Origin: Flavonifractor porci
Lineage (GTDB): Bacteria; Bacillota; Clostridia; Oscillospirales; Oscillospiraceae
Assembly (NCBI RefSeq): GCF_037572415.1
Contig: NZ_JBBHLB010000002.1
Coordinates: forward strand, 1-64,000
Direction of reading: 5' to 3'
Length of the DNA: 64,000 bases
The first letter of the stretch is position 1. Each line of letters opens with the position of its first letter. Under the pieces are notes generated by a model that was not told where the DNA came from, did not search any database, and was given only the letters and a program-made list of their open reading frames with translations. Shown piece after piece: positions 18,414 through 26,640 of this stretch. Position numbers and translations under genes: made by a program.

Positions 18414-20798
18414 TCAGCTCTGATAGATCTCCTTGGCGTATCGGACGGTGGCCATGGCGTCCTTGGCGTAGCAGTCCGCCCCGATCTGATCGGCGTAAGC
18501 GGGGGTGAGCACCGCGCCGCCCACCACGATCTTCACCTGGGGGCAGGTCTCCCGCAGCTGGCGGATGGTCTCCTCCATGCTCACCACCGTGGTGGTCATC
18601 AGGGCGCTGAGGCCCACCAGGCGCACGCCGGGCTGTCCGGCGGCCTCCACGATGCGCTCCGGGGCCACGTCACGGCCCAGGTCCATGACGGTAAAGCTGT
18701 AGTTTTCCAGCAGTACCTTGACGATGTTCTTGCCGATGTCGTGGATGTCCCCCTGGACGGTGGCCAGCACCACGGCTCCCTGGCTGGGCCGGTCCTCGCC
18801 GGACATGGCGTTCTGTACCACCTCAAAGGCGGCCTTGGCGGCCTCGGCGCTCATGAGCAGCTGGGGCAGGAAGAGGGTGCCCTTCTCAAAGCCCTGACCC
18901 ACCTGATCCAGGGCGGGGATGAGCACGCTGTCTACGATGTCCAGGGGGGCCTTGCCGCCGTCCAGGGCGGCCTTGGCGGCCTGGGCCGCCCCCTCCTTGC
19001 TGCCCCGCAGGACGCAGTCGGTGAGGGAGGGGCCGTCGGTGGAAGAAACCGGGGCAGCAGGGGCTTCCTGCCCGCCGTAGGCGGCGATGTAGCGGCCGCA
19101 CTGAGGGTCCAGACCCAGGAGAGCCTGATAGCTCCGCCAGGCCCCCATCATGGCGGCGTTGTTGGGGTTGAGAATGGCGCAGTCCAGCCCCTGCTGGAGG
19201 GCCATGGTGAAGAAGGCGGTGTTCACCAGCTCCCGCTTGGGGAGACCGAAGGACACATTGGACACGCCCAGAATGGTGGACACCCCCAGCTCCTTCTTGA
19301 TGCGGCCTACCGCCTCCAGGGTAATTTTGGCGGCCTCCGGCTCGGAGGAGATGGTGAGGGTCAGGGGATCGATGACGATCTCCTTTTTGGAAATACCGTA
19401 CTGGGCGGCGGTATCGCAAATCTTTTTGGCGATGGCCAGCCGGCCCTCCGCTGTGGCGGGGATGCCGTTCTCGTCCAGGGCAAGGCCCACCACCACGCCG
19501 CCGTACTTCTTCACCAGGGGGAAGAGGGCGGCCATGCTCTCGGCCTTGCCGGACACCGAGTTAAGCATGGGTTTGCCGTTGTAGCGGCGCATGGCCCGCT
19601 CCATGGCCTCCGGGTCGGAGGTGTCCAGCTGGAGGGGGAGGGGAAGGACGGCCTGGAGGGACTCCATCACCTCCACCAGCAGGGCGGGCTCGTCGATTTC
19701 GGGCAGGCCCACGTTCACGTCCAGCACCTGGGCCCCGGCCTCCTCCTGGGCAAAGGCTTCATTGAGGAGGTACTCAATGTTGTGGTCCCGCAGGGCCTGC
19801 TGGAACTTCTTCTTTCCGGTGGGGTTGATGCGCTCGCCGATGACCACGGGGGCGGGGCCGATCTCCACCGCCTGGGCGTAGGAGGACACCAGGGTGCGGC
19901 CGCGGTCTACGGCGGGGGTGAAGGGCTTGTCCCGGCACACCTCCACCGCGGCCTTGATGTGGTCGGGGGAGGTGCCGCAGCAGCCGCCCAGGATCTGTAC
20001 CCCCAGGTCGGCAATGGCCCCCATGTGGACGGCGAACTCCGCCGGGCCCACGTCAAAGACGGTGCAGCCGTCGCAGGCGTGGGGCAGACCGGCGTTGGGG
20101 TTGACGATCAGAGGCACTGAGGCATACTCCAGCAGCTGCTTCACGATGGGCAGCATCTGAGCGGGGCCCAGGCCGCAGTTGACGCCCAGGGCGTCCACGC
20201 CCAGGCCCTCCAGCAGGGCCACGGTGGAGGCGGGGGTGCCGCCGGTGAGCAGCTTGCCGTTCTCGCCGTAGACCGTGGTGACTACTACCGGCAGGTCGCA
20301 GTTCTCCTTGGCGGCCAGCACGGCGGCCTTGGCCTCGTAGGAGTCGCTCATAGTCTCGATGAGTACCAGGTCGGCCCCGGCGGCGGCGCCCGCCCGTACC
20401 ACCTGGGCATACAGGGCCACCGCGGCCTCAAAGTCCAGGTCGCCCATGGGCTTCAGGAGCTTGCCGGTGGGACCCATATCCAGAGCCACAAACACGTCGG
20501 GCCGGGGGTCGGCGTCCCTGGCCTCGCAGGCCAGACGCACACCGGCGGTCACCAGCTCCTCCAGATCAAACTCCCCTCCGGCGGGGAACTTCAGGGCGTT
20601 GGCCCCGAAGGTGTTGGTGCACAGGATGTTGCTCCCCGCCTTCAGATAGGCCTGGTGGAGGGCGGAAATGCGGTCCGGATGGAGCAGGTTCCAGGTCTCG
20701 GGCAGCTCGCCGCCCTTCAGGCCCTGGGCCTGAAGCAGGGTGCCGGTGCCGCCGTCAAAAAACAGGCGCTGGCTGTGCAGCGCGTCGATGAATTTCAT
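18414..20798 (-). CDS. metH: Cobalamin-dependent methionine synthase, catalytic part
   Basis: A 794-residue MetH lacking the C-terminal reactivation domain. N-terminal homocysteine methyltransferase barrel with zinc cysteines ('GVNCGLGP', 'GGCCGTSPD'), pterin-binding domain (about 315-560, 'VGERINPTGKKKF'), B12 cap helices, and a cobalamin-binding domain with 'DIHDIG' at 684-689 (His 686 as lower axial ligand). It transfers a methyl group from 5-methyl-THF to homocysteine. Its start overlaps by 4 bp the stop of the separate activation-domain gene, which overlaps metF in the same way, so the three are translationally coupled in the order metF, activation domain, metH. Confidence 0.96.
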   Translation of the reverse strand: MKFIDALHSQRLFFDGGTGTLLQAQGLKGGELPETWNLLHPDRISALHQAYLKAGSNILCTNTFGANALKFPAGGEFDLEELVTAGVRLACEARDADPRPDVFVALDMGPTGKLLKPMGDLDFEAAVALYAQVVRAGAAAGADLVLIETMSDSYEAKAAVLAAKENCDLPVVVTTVYGENGKLLTGGTPASTVALLEGLGVDALGVNCGLGPAQMLPIVKQLLEYASVPLIVNPNAGLPHACDGCTVFDVGPAEFAVHMGAIADLGVQILGGCCGTSPDHIKAAVEVCRDKPFTPAVDRGRTLVSSYAQAVEIGPAPVVIGERINPTGKKKFQQALRDHNIEYLLNEAFAQEEAGAQVLDVNVGLPEIDEPALLVEVMESLQAVLPLPLQLDTSDPEAMERAMRRYNGKPMLNSVSGKAESMAALFPLVKKYGGVVVGLALDENGIPATAEGRLAIAKKICDTAAQYGISKKEIVIDPLTLTISSEPEAAKITLEAVGRIKKELGVSTILGVSNVSFGLPKRELVNTAFFTMALQQGLDCAILNPNNAAMMGAWRSYQALLGLDPQCGRYIAAYGGQEAPAAPVSSTDGPSLTDCVLRGSKEGAAQAAKAALDGGKAPLDIVDSVLIPALDQVGQGFEKGTLFLPQLLMSAEAAKAAFEVVQNAMSGEDRPSQGAVVLATVQGDIHDIGKNIVKVLLENYSFTVMDLGRDVAPERIVEAAGQPGVRLVGLSALMTTTVVSMEETIRQLRETCPQVKIVVGGAVLTPAYADQIGADCYAKDAMATVRYAKEIYQS

Positions 20799-21439
20799 GT
20801 GGTATCTCTCCTAAAGGCGCAGTTGGTTTTGGAACAGGTGGCGCAGCCTCCGGCATGGCATTTGCCGAGGGTATCGGCCACACCGATTACCGCCGTCACC
20901 GACTTGATGGGGGCCAGCAGGCAGGTGTCGGTGGCGGTGAGGCCGATCTTCCGGGGGCCGTCCAGCCGCCGCAGCAGCTCGGGCTGGGCGGTGAGAGGGA
21001 AATCTCCGTAGCCGGGGCTGAACCGGGGGCGCAGGTATTTGCCGGGGTAGCGTTCCGCCAGTTGGTCGCAGGCATCGTCACACACCGCCTCAATGAGGGC
21101 GGCTGCCACTGCCTGGTCCACGGCGGCACGGGCTACCTGGCCCGCCGCCGAGCGGGCAATGAGCCGGTCCACCCCCACGCCCAGGGTGGCTCCGAAGAGG
21201 AGAGCGGCGGTGCAGCCCTCCAGGTGGGCGCGCAGCTTTCCGCTGTGGATGGACCAGTCCCCCAGTTCCACCCCGCCGGGGCGGAGGGTGAGGGGGACCT
21301 CTACAGAAGTCCACCGGGGGTCGGCGGCCCCCTCCACCGCCTGGATGCGCTCTTTCAGCAGGGCGGCGGTGGCCCCGTCAGGCTCTGTTCCCCGGCAGCC
21401 CAGATAGCGCAGGGCCTCGGCGCGGGGGGTATGGATCAT
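20795..21439 (-). CDS. Stand-alone MetH activation-domain protein
   Basis: A 214-residue protein corresponding to the C-terminal vitamin-B12-dependent methionine synthase activation domain, encoded separately. The typical 'RFSPGYGDFPL' (about 140-150; AdoMet-binding RxxxGY type) is present, as is a Cys-rich tail 'CHAGGCATCSKTNC' not needed for AdoMet binding, which may bind a metal or cluster. It should accept electrons and AdoMet to reactivate oxidised cob(II)alamin on the neighbouring MetH. ATGA overlaps join it to both neighbours. Confidence 0.9.
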   Translation of the reverse strand: MIHTPRAEALRYLGCRGTEPDGATAALLKERIQAVEGAADPRWTSVEVPLTLRPGGVELGDWSIHSGKLRAHLEGCTAALLFGATLGVGVDRLIARSAAGQVARAAVDQAVAAALIEAVCDDACDQLAERYPGKYLRPRFSPGYGDFPLTAQPELLRRLDGPRKIGLTATDTCLLAPIKSVTAVIGVADTLGKCHAGGCATCSKTNCAFRRDTT

Positions 21440-22296
21440 TTCAGGACCTCCGACAGGCTGGACTGGATGGAGGATGCGATCTCCGGCTTGTTCATGGAGT
21501 AGATGTGGATGTGTTCCACGCCGTTGGCGATGAGGTCGATGATCTGCTCGGCGGCGTAGGCCACGCCGGCCTGACGCATGGCGGCGGGGTTGTCCCCGAA
21601 CCTGTCCACAATGGCCTTGAACCGCTCAGGCAGATAGGTGCCCGACAGCTTGCAGATGCGGGCGATCTGCTTGCCGTTGGTCACCGGCATGATACCCGCC
21701 ACCACCGGCACGGTAATCCCCTTCTCCCGGATGCGGTAGAGGAAGTTGTAGAGGATGTTGTTATCAAAGAACATCTGGGTGGTGAGGAACTGGCAGCCTG
21801 CCTCCACCTTGGCTTTCAGATGGTCGATGTCGGCGTTCTTGGTGGGGGACTCGGGGTGTCCCTCGGGGTAGCAGGCCCCGCCGATGCAGAAGTCGCCGTG
21901 GGCCTTGATGTCCTTGACCAGCTGGGCGGCGTACTGATAGTCGTGGGCGGGAGCGCCCCCCTCTGGAATGTCTCCCCGGAGGGCCAGCACGTTCTGGATG
22001 CCCTTCTCCTTCAGATGCTCCAGTACCTGGGCCACGTGCTCCCGGGTGGAGGAGGCGCAGGTCAGGTGGGCCAGCACATCCACGCCGTACTGCTGCTGGA
22101 TGCCGGCGGCAATGCCCACGGTGTAGTCGCTGGTGCCGCCGCCGGCGCCGTAGGTGACGCTCATAAAGTCAGGCCGCAGGGCCGCGATGTCCTGGGTGGC
22201 CTTGGCCACGGAATCATAGGTGTCGCTGGTCTTGGGGGGGAACACCTCAAAGGACAGCGTAGGGCGGTCCTGGTTTAAAATGTCAATAATTTTCAT
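21436..22296 (-). CDS. metF: Methylenetetrahydrofolate reductase
   Basis: A 286-residue MTHFR TIM barrel ('LSFEVFPPKT' at the start, 'YGAGGGTSD', 'ALRGDIPEGG', 'TTQMFFDN', 'PVVAGIMPV'). It reduces 5,10-methylene-THF to 5-methyl-THF, the methyl donor for MetH encoded downstream. ATG 22296 was chosen because GAAGGAG lies about 8 nt upstream; an in-frame codon at 22332 would overlap the -10 box. First gene of the metF / activation / metH operon. Confidence 0.96.
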   Translation of the reverse strand: MKIIDILNQDRPTLSFEVFPPKTSDTYDSVAKATQDIAALRPDFMSVTYGAGGGTSDYTVGIAAGIQQQYGVDVLAHLTCASSTREHVAQVLEHLKEKGIQNVLALRGDIPEGGAPAHDYQYAAQLVKDIKAHGDFCIGGACYPEGHPESPTKNADIDHLKAKVEAGCQFLTTQMFFDNNILYNFLYRIREKGITVPVVAGIMPVTNGKQIARICKLSGTYLPERFKAIVDRFGDNPAAMRQAGVAYAAEQIIDLIANGVEHIHIYSMNKPEIASSIQSSLSEVLK

Positions 22297-22330
22297 GGAA
22301 GCAACTCCTTCGCTTGGGGAATTGGGAAAC

Positions 22331-22339
22331 ATTATATCA
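22331..22339 (-). promoter_or_regulatory. Extended -10 promoter of the metF operon
   Basis: The minus strand reads TGATATAAT (22339-22331), a TGn-TATAAT extended -10 about 35 nt before ATG 22296. The leader is too short for a SAM or cobalamin riboswitch. Confidence 0.65.
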
Positions 22340-22399
22340 CAGATGGAGGAAAAATCCTATCGCTTATCAAAAAGAAAGGGGCGGCTGCCCAGGGTCCAT

Positions 22400-22660
22400 T
22401 ATCTGGCGGGCTTCTTCTCCCCATTGCAGACGGGGCGGCACTGTGTGTGGTCAAAGCGCTTTGGACTTGTTGATAGGGCCCCGTACAAGCCCGACGTAGT
22501 GGGTTGTGTAGGGAGAGAAAGAGCGAGGGGTATATGCAGTTTTCACTGTCAGGCGGAAACGGAGCAAAATGGACTTTGTGACGACGAGGTGGAGCTGTAC
22601 CAGTAAGAGATGGCACCAAGATCCCCAGACAGCTGTCCGGGGATATTTCTATCTTCGTTG
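22400..22660 (+). repeat. Element D: related element with orphan nifJ-like tail
   Basis: This resembles element C in order: CCCCATTGCAGACGGGGCGG, then AAAGCGCTTTGG, then GGGCCCC, GGGAGAG, then CGACGAGGTGGAGCTGTAC (22582-22600), which is identical over 19 bp to 18183-18201. The tail would encode DEVELYQ-stop, followed by a nifJ-like 3' UTR (GCACCAAGATCCCC) and a terminator hairpin (22621-22644), then ATCTTCGTTGGGGCC, which equals the left edge of element C. No nifJ gene is next to it. Confidence 0.75.
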
Positions 22661-22672
22661 GGGCCTGCGCAC

Positions 22673-22718
22673 AAAAAACCCGCCCGTGAGCCGCTTTAGG
22701 GCTCAGGGGCGGGTTTTC
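22673..22718 (-). terminator. Terminator of ychF
   Basis: On the minus strand a GC-rich stem (CCCGCC...GAGCC with its complement) is followed by T6 (22680-22673). Confidence 0.85.
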
Positions 22719-22727
22719 TTGCATTCA

Positions 22728-23837
22728 TTAGACGTTGAACCGGAACAGGACGATATCGCCGTCTTTCATGACATACTCTTTACCTTCAGAACGTACAAGG
22801 CCTTTTTCCTTGGCCGCGTTCATGGAGCCGCAGGCCATCAGGTCGGTAAAGTTGACCACCTCGGCCCGAATGAAGCCCCGCTCAAAGTCGGTGTGGATCT
22901 TACCGGCAGCCTGGGGAGCCTTGGTGCCCTTCTTGATGGTCCAGGCACGGCACTCATCCTCGCCGGAGGTGAGGAAGGAGATCAGACCCAGCAGGGCGTA
23001 GCTGGCCTTGATGAGCCGGTCCAGGCCGGACTCGGCGATGCCCAGGTCGTCCAGGAACATCTTCTTCTCGTCGGCGTCCAGCTCGGCGATCTCGGCCTCC
23101 AGCTTGGCGCACACGGGGATGACCTGAGCGCCCTCCTTGGCGGCCAGATCCTCCACGATCTTGTAGTAAGCGTTGCTGTGGCAGTCGGCAAAGCCGTCCT
23201 CGTCCAGGTTGGCGGCGTAGATGATGGGCTTCAGGGAGAGCAGCTCGGCGGTGGCGATGATGGCGGCGTCGTCCTCGTCGCACTCGAAGGAGCGGGCGGA
23301 GTTGCCGTCGTTGAGCCAATCCTTCAGGGCGGTGAACACCTCCACCTCCCGCAGGTACTTCTTGTCGCCCTTGGCGGCCTTCTGGGCCTTGTCGATGCGG
23401 CGCTCCACCATCTCCACATCGGCCATGATGAGCTCAATATCAATGACGCCGATATCCCCGGCGGGGTCCACAGGCACATTGGTGCTGGTGTCGGCCACCA
23501 CGTGCATGATGTTCTCGTCGTCAAAGCAGCGCACCACATGGACGATGGCGTCGCACTCCCGGATGTTGGCCAGGAACTTGTTGCCCAGACCCTGACCCTG
23601 GCTGGCGCCCTTCACCAGACCGGCGATGTCCACGAACTCCACCACGGCGGGAGTGGTCTTTTTGGGGTGGTACATCTCGGTCAGCGCGTCCAGACGGGCG
23701 TCGGGTACTGCCACCACGCCCACGTTGGGGTCAATGGTGCAGAAGGGATAGTTGGCGCTCTCGGCGCCGGCATTGGTGATGGCGTTGAAAAGGGTCGATT
23801 TGCCCACGTTGGGCAGGCCCACGATACCTAATTTCAT
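22728..23837 (-). CDS. ychF: Redox-responsive ATPase/GTPase YchF (OLA1 family)
   Basis: A 369-residue Obg-related P-loop protein. 'GLPNVGKST' (about 7-15) is G1, 'DIAGLVKGAS' G3, and the non-canonical 'NLDED' replaces NKxD at G4, which in this family shifts preference to ATP. A coiled-coil arm (about 130-200) and C-terminal TGS domain ('KGTKAPQAAGKIHTDFERGF') complete it. YchF binds ribosomes and is linked to stress and redox control. Start ATG 23837 follows AAAGAGGG. It has its own promoter at 23874-23902 and is monocistronic. Confidence 0.96.
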   Translation of the reverse strand: MKLGIVGLPNVGKSTLFNAITNAGAESANYPFCTIDPNVGVVAVPDARLDALTEMYHPKKTTPAVVEFVDIAGLVKGASQGQGLGNKFLANIRECDAIVHVVRCFDDENIMHVVADTSTNVPVDPAGDIGVIDIELIMADVEMVERRIDKAQKAAKGDKKYLREVEVFTALKDWLNDGNSARSFECDEDDAAIIATAELLSLKPIIYAANLDEDGFADCHSNAYYKIVEDLAAKEGAQVIPVCAKLEAEIAELDADEKKMFLDDLGIAESGLDRLIKASYALLGLISFLTSGEDECRAWTIKKGTKAPQAAGKIHTDFERGFIRAEVVNFTDLMACGSMNAAKEKGLVRSEGKEYVMKDGDIVLFRFNV

Positions 23838-23873
23838 CGGTTCAATACCCTCTTTCGGCATATTAGCCCAAGT

Positions 23874-23902
23874 ATTATATCGTATCCCCGGCCAAATTAC
23901 AA
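23874..23902 (-). promoter_or_regulatory. Promoter of ychF
   Basis: Minus strand TTGTAA (23902-23897), 17-bp spacer, TATAAT (23879-23874). Confidence 0.85.
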
Positions 23903-23929
23903 GTGCTGCGGCAGGAACTCCCGCCCTGG

Positions 23930-23958
23930 TTGTCTTTCCGGCCGGTTTGTGCTACCAT
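23930..23958 (+). promoter_or_regulatory. Probable promoter of ilvE
   Basis: TTGTCT (23930-23935), 17-bp spacer, TACCAT (23953-23958). The leader would be about 115 nt; a short out-of-frame ATG at 24057 overlaps the ribosome site. Confidence 0.6.
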
Positions 23959-24081
23959 ACAGGAGAAGGAGACAGGGAAACCTGCCGGTATATTTTCGGC
24001 TTTGTATCACGGTTTACATTCTTTTTTTCTTTACCCTGTCATACTGAAGACAAGCAATGAAACTGCAAGGAGGCCATCCTG

Positions 24082-25146
24082 ATGAAGGAATATCCTGTTC
24101 AGCGTGCCGCAGTGGGCAAGCCCAAGCCCGATCCCTCCACGCTGGTGTTCGGCAGAACCTTTACCGACCATATGTTTTTGATGGACTACACCGCCGGCCA
24201 GGGCTGGCACGACGGGCGCATCGTTCCCTACGGCCCCATCGCGCTGGACCCCTCCGCCATGGTGTTCCACTATGCGCAGGAGGTCTTTGAGGGCCTGAAG
24301 GCCTACCGCTCTCCCGACGGTACTATTCAGCTCTTCCGTCCCACCGAGAACGTCAAGCGCATCAACTCCTCCTGTGAGCGGATGTGCATCCCGCCCCTGG
24401 ATGAGGAGGACGCTCTGGCTGCCATCGAGCAGCTGGTGCGGCTGGAGGCGGACTGGGTGCCCGATCAGCCCGGTACCTCCCTGTATATCCGTCCCTTCAT
24501 CATTGCCACCACCCCCACCCTGGGGGTCCACGCCGCCCACGACTATATCTTTGCCATCATCACCTGCCCCGTAGGCGCCTACTACGCCGAGGGTATCAAT
24601 CCGGTGAAGATCTACGTGGAGAGCGAGGATGTCCGGGCCGTCAAGGGCGGCACCGGCTACACCAAGTGCGGCGGCAACTACGCCGCCTCCATCCGGGCCG
24701 GTGAGCGGGCCGAGCAGAACGGCTACGCCCAGGTGCTGTGGCTGGACGGCGTCCACCGCAAGTACATTGAAGAAGTGGGCTCCATGAACGTCATGTTCCA
24801 GATCGAGGATACGGTGGTCACCCCCATGCTCACCGGCTCCGTGCTGCCCGGTATCACCCGCAAGTCCTGTATTGAACTGCTCAAGAGCTGGGGCCTGAAG
24901 GTGGAGGAGCGGCTCATCACCGCGGAGGAGCTCTTCGAGGCGGGGCAGAGCGGCACCCTGAAGGAGGCCTGGGGCACCGGTACCGCCGCTGTCATCTCTC
25001 CCATCGGCGAGATGGGCTGGGAGGACAAGCATGTTGTGGTCAACGGCGGCAAGATCGGCCCTCTGGCCCAGAAGCTGTATGACACCCTCACCGGCATCCA
25101 GTGGGGGACCCAGCCCGATCCCCACGGCTGGGTGGTCAAGCTGTAA
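24082..25146 (+). CDS. ilvE: Branched-chain amino acid aminotransferase
   Basis: A 354-residue fold-type IV PLP enzyme of the longer BCAT type (bacterial/eukaryotic group II). It transaminates Leu, Ile and Val with 2-oxoglutarate. The Schiff-base lysine is Lys 195 in 'GYTKCGGNYA'; 'VFHYAQEVFEGLKAY' near 61-75 and 'EEVGSMNV' are further family signatures. ATG 24082 follows AAGGAGG. Single gene with its own promoter. Its terminator hairpin is present twice, at 25183-25219 and 25474-25509, around a hairpin-rich insert. Confidence 0.95.
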   Translation: MKEYPVQRAAVGKPKPDPSTLVFGRTFTDHMFLMDYTAGQGWHDGRIVPYGPIALDPSAMVFHYAQEVFEGLKAYRSPDGTIQLFRPTENVKRINSSCERMCIPPLDEEDALAAIEQLVRLEADWVPDQPGTSLYIRPFIIATTPTLGVHAAHDYIFAIITCPVGAYYAEGINPVKIYVESEDVRAVKGGTGYTKCGGNYAASIRAGERAEQNGYAQVLWLDGVHRKYIEEVGSMNVMFQIEDTVVTPMLTGSVLPGITRKSCIELLKSWGLKVEERLITAEELFEAGQSGTLKEAWGTGTAAVISPIGEMGWEDKHVVVNGGKIGPLAQKLYDTLTGIQWGTQPDPHGWVVKL

Positions 25147-25182
25147 CTTTGCTATCTTCTATGCCTTCCTATACCTTCCCAG

Positions 25183-25509
25183 ACAGAAGGACGGGACCAT
25201 ATGGTCCCGTCCTTTTGTCCAGCGTGTCGAGAAACCTCGACACGCCTCTCAAAAATGCTTGCATTTTTGAGAGGGGATGCAGCCCGCTGCGTCGCGCGTG
25301 CAAAGCGCGCACGCTTGTGGGCTGAGAAGTGTTTTTCCAAGGCTCATGTCCTTGGAAAAAACAGATGCTTACTCTATTTTGCCGCCTGCGGGCGGCAAAA
25401 CTCTTCCGAGGGCTTTTCCACGGTGCAAGAACTGAGCTCTCTCTGGCATCACTTCTGCCTTTTTCGACAGTCTGAGAAGGACGGGACCATCTGATCCCGT
25501 CCTTCTGCC
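25183..25509 (+). repeat. Element E: five-hairpin insert between two copies of the ilvE terminator
   Basis: Left copy (25183-25219) and right copy (25474-25509) are both AAGGACGGGACCAT-type terminator hairpins. Between them are GCGTGTCGAG/CTCGACACGC (25222-25245), a 14-bp-arm hairpin (25245-25274), a CAGCCC/GGGCTG stem with inner GCGCG stem (25280-25324), TTTTTCCAAGG/CCTTGGAAAAA (25332-25360) and TTTTGCCGCC/GGCGGCAAAA (25377-25400). The rest (25401-25473) shows no clear feature. The sequence differs from elements A-D but the organisation is similar. Confidence 0.75.
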
Positions 25510-25635
25510 GTTTCTATGGAACATCTGACGTTTTCCTGTAGATTTGTTTAGCTTTCTTCCGCTGCCCGGGCTGCTGTGGTACAATCGCCCCACTACGCCG
25601 GCTCTGCCGGCGCTGACGAAAACGAGGTGTTTACC

Positions 25636-26637
25636 ATGAGACGACCCAATCCTGTTTTGCTTTTCCTGCCCCTGCTGTTCCTGTCCGCCTGTACCAGACC
25701 GGCGGCGGACACCGCTGGTCCCAACGTCCCGGCCGAGGCGGCCCGGCTGGCCACCATTCAGCTGGGCCAGCTGGCGGACAGGCTGACCCAGATGGAGAAG
25801 GATCAGGTCCAAAACCTGCTGGAGGAACTGGTCCCCCTGCGGCAGGCCCGGGCCCAGGAGGGCCGGTGGGAGCTGTCCTCCCAGGAGGAGGAACTGGTGG
25901 ACCAGCTCAACCAGCTGTATGAGGACTTCACCCAGCGCTACCTGGAGGAACCGGAGAAGGCGGAGGGGCAGGAGGAGCCTCCTGCCCTGGCCCGATATGA
26001 GATCGGGGCGGACGGCACCCTCATCCCCGACAAATCGGACAAGGCGGAGTACCGGGCCCTGTGGGACAAGGTCAATGCCCTGCTGCCTGAGGGAAGCCTG
26101 AAGCCCTTCACCCGCTTCACCATTTTCAGCGACGGGAAAGACGACATCCTGGCCTATGTGGTCCCGGCGGACGACAACGGAGTCCAGTGGGAACTGGCGG
26201 TGGACCCGGAGGACGCAGGCGATCCTGTGGAGTTCACCGAGACGGTGTATCATGAGTATGCCCACTATCTGACCCTGAATGATCGTCAGGTGACCTACGG
26301 CGCGCCCAAGCGCTACGACTGCTACGGGGAGACCGATCTGGTGAGCAACCCGGACTCCTATCTCAATGCCTTCTACCAGCGCTTTTGGAAGGACTACCTG
26401 GACGACCGGCTGGCCGACCCGGAGAGCATCAACTTCTATCTGCGGCATAAGGATGACTTCATCACCGACTACGCCGCCACCAGCCCCTCCGAGGATATCG
26501 CCGAGTGCTTCTCCTACTTTGTGCTCTACGACAAGCCCACCGGCACGTCGGTGTGGGAGCAGAAGCAGAACTTTTTTTACGACTATCCAGAGCTGGTGGC
26601 CTTTCGGGACCAGGCCCGGGCCCAACTGGGCCTGTAA
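25636..26637 (+). CDS. Putative lipoprotein with zinc-metallopeptidase motif
   Basis: A 333-residue protein. A signal peptide with lipobox 'LSAC' places the lipidated Cys at residue 19. A charged helical region (about 30-115) is followed by a globular part with 'YHEYAHYLTL' (HEYAH at 206-210), an HExxH zinc-protease motif, and a downstream acidic helix 'SEDIAECFSYF' (about 285-295) that could supply the third zinc ligand as in gluzincins. The physiological substrate is unknown. ATG 25636 follows GAGGTG; TACAAT at 25580-25585 may be its -10. Downstream it converges with the pseudouridine synthase gene with only 3 bp between stops. Confidence 0.75.
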   Translation: MRRPNPVLLFLPLLFLSACTRPAADTAGPNVPAEAARLATIQLGQLADRLTQMEKDQVQNLLEELVPLRQARAQEGRWELSSQEEELVDQLNQLYEDFTQRYLEEPEKAEGQEEPPALARYEIGADGTLIPDKSDKAEYRALWDKVNALLPEGSLKPFTRFTIFSDGKDDILAYVVPADDNGVQWELAVDPEDAGDPVEFTETVYHEYAHYLTLNDRQVTYGAPKRYDCYGETDLVSNPDSYLNAFYQRFWKDYLDDRLADPESINFYLRHKDDFITDYAATSPSEDIAECFSYFVLYDKPTGTSVWEQKQNFFYDYPELVAFRDQARAQLGL

Positions 26638-26640
26638 GTT

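Noticed and set aside
22297..22400. SAM or cobalamin riboswitch upstream of metF
   Set aside because: The extended -10 promoter leaves a leader of about 25-30 nt, too short, and no conserved core is present.
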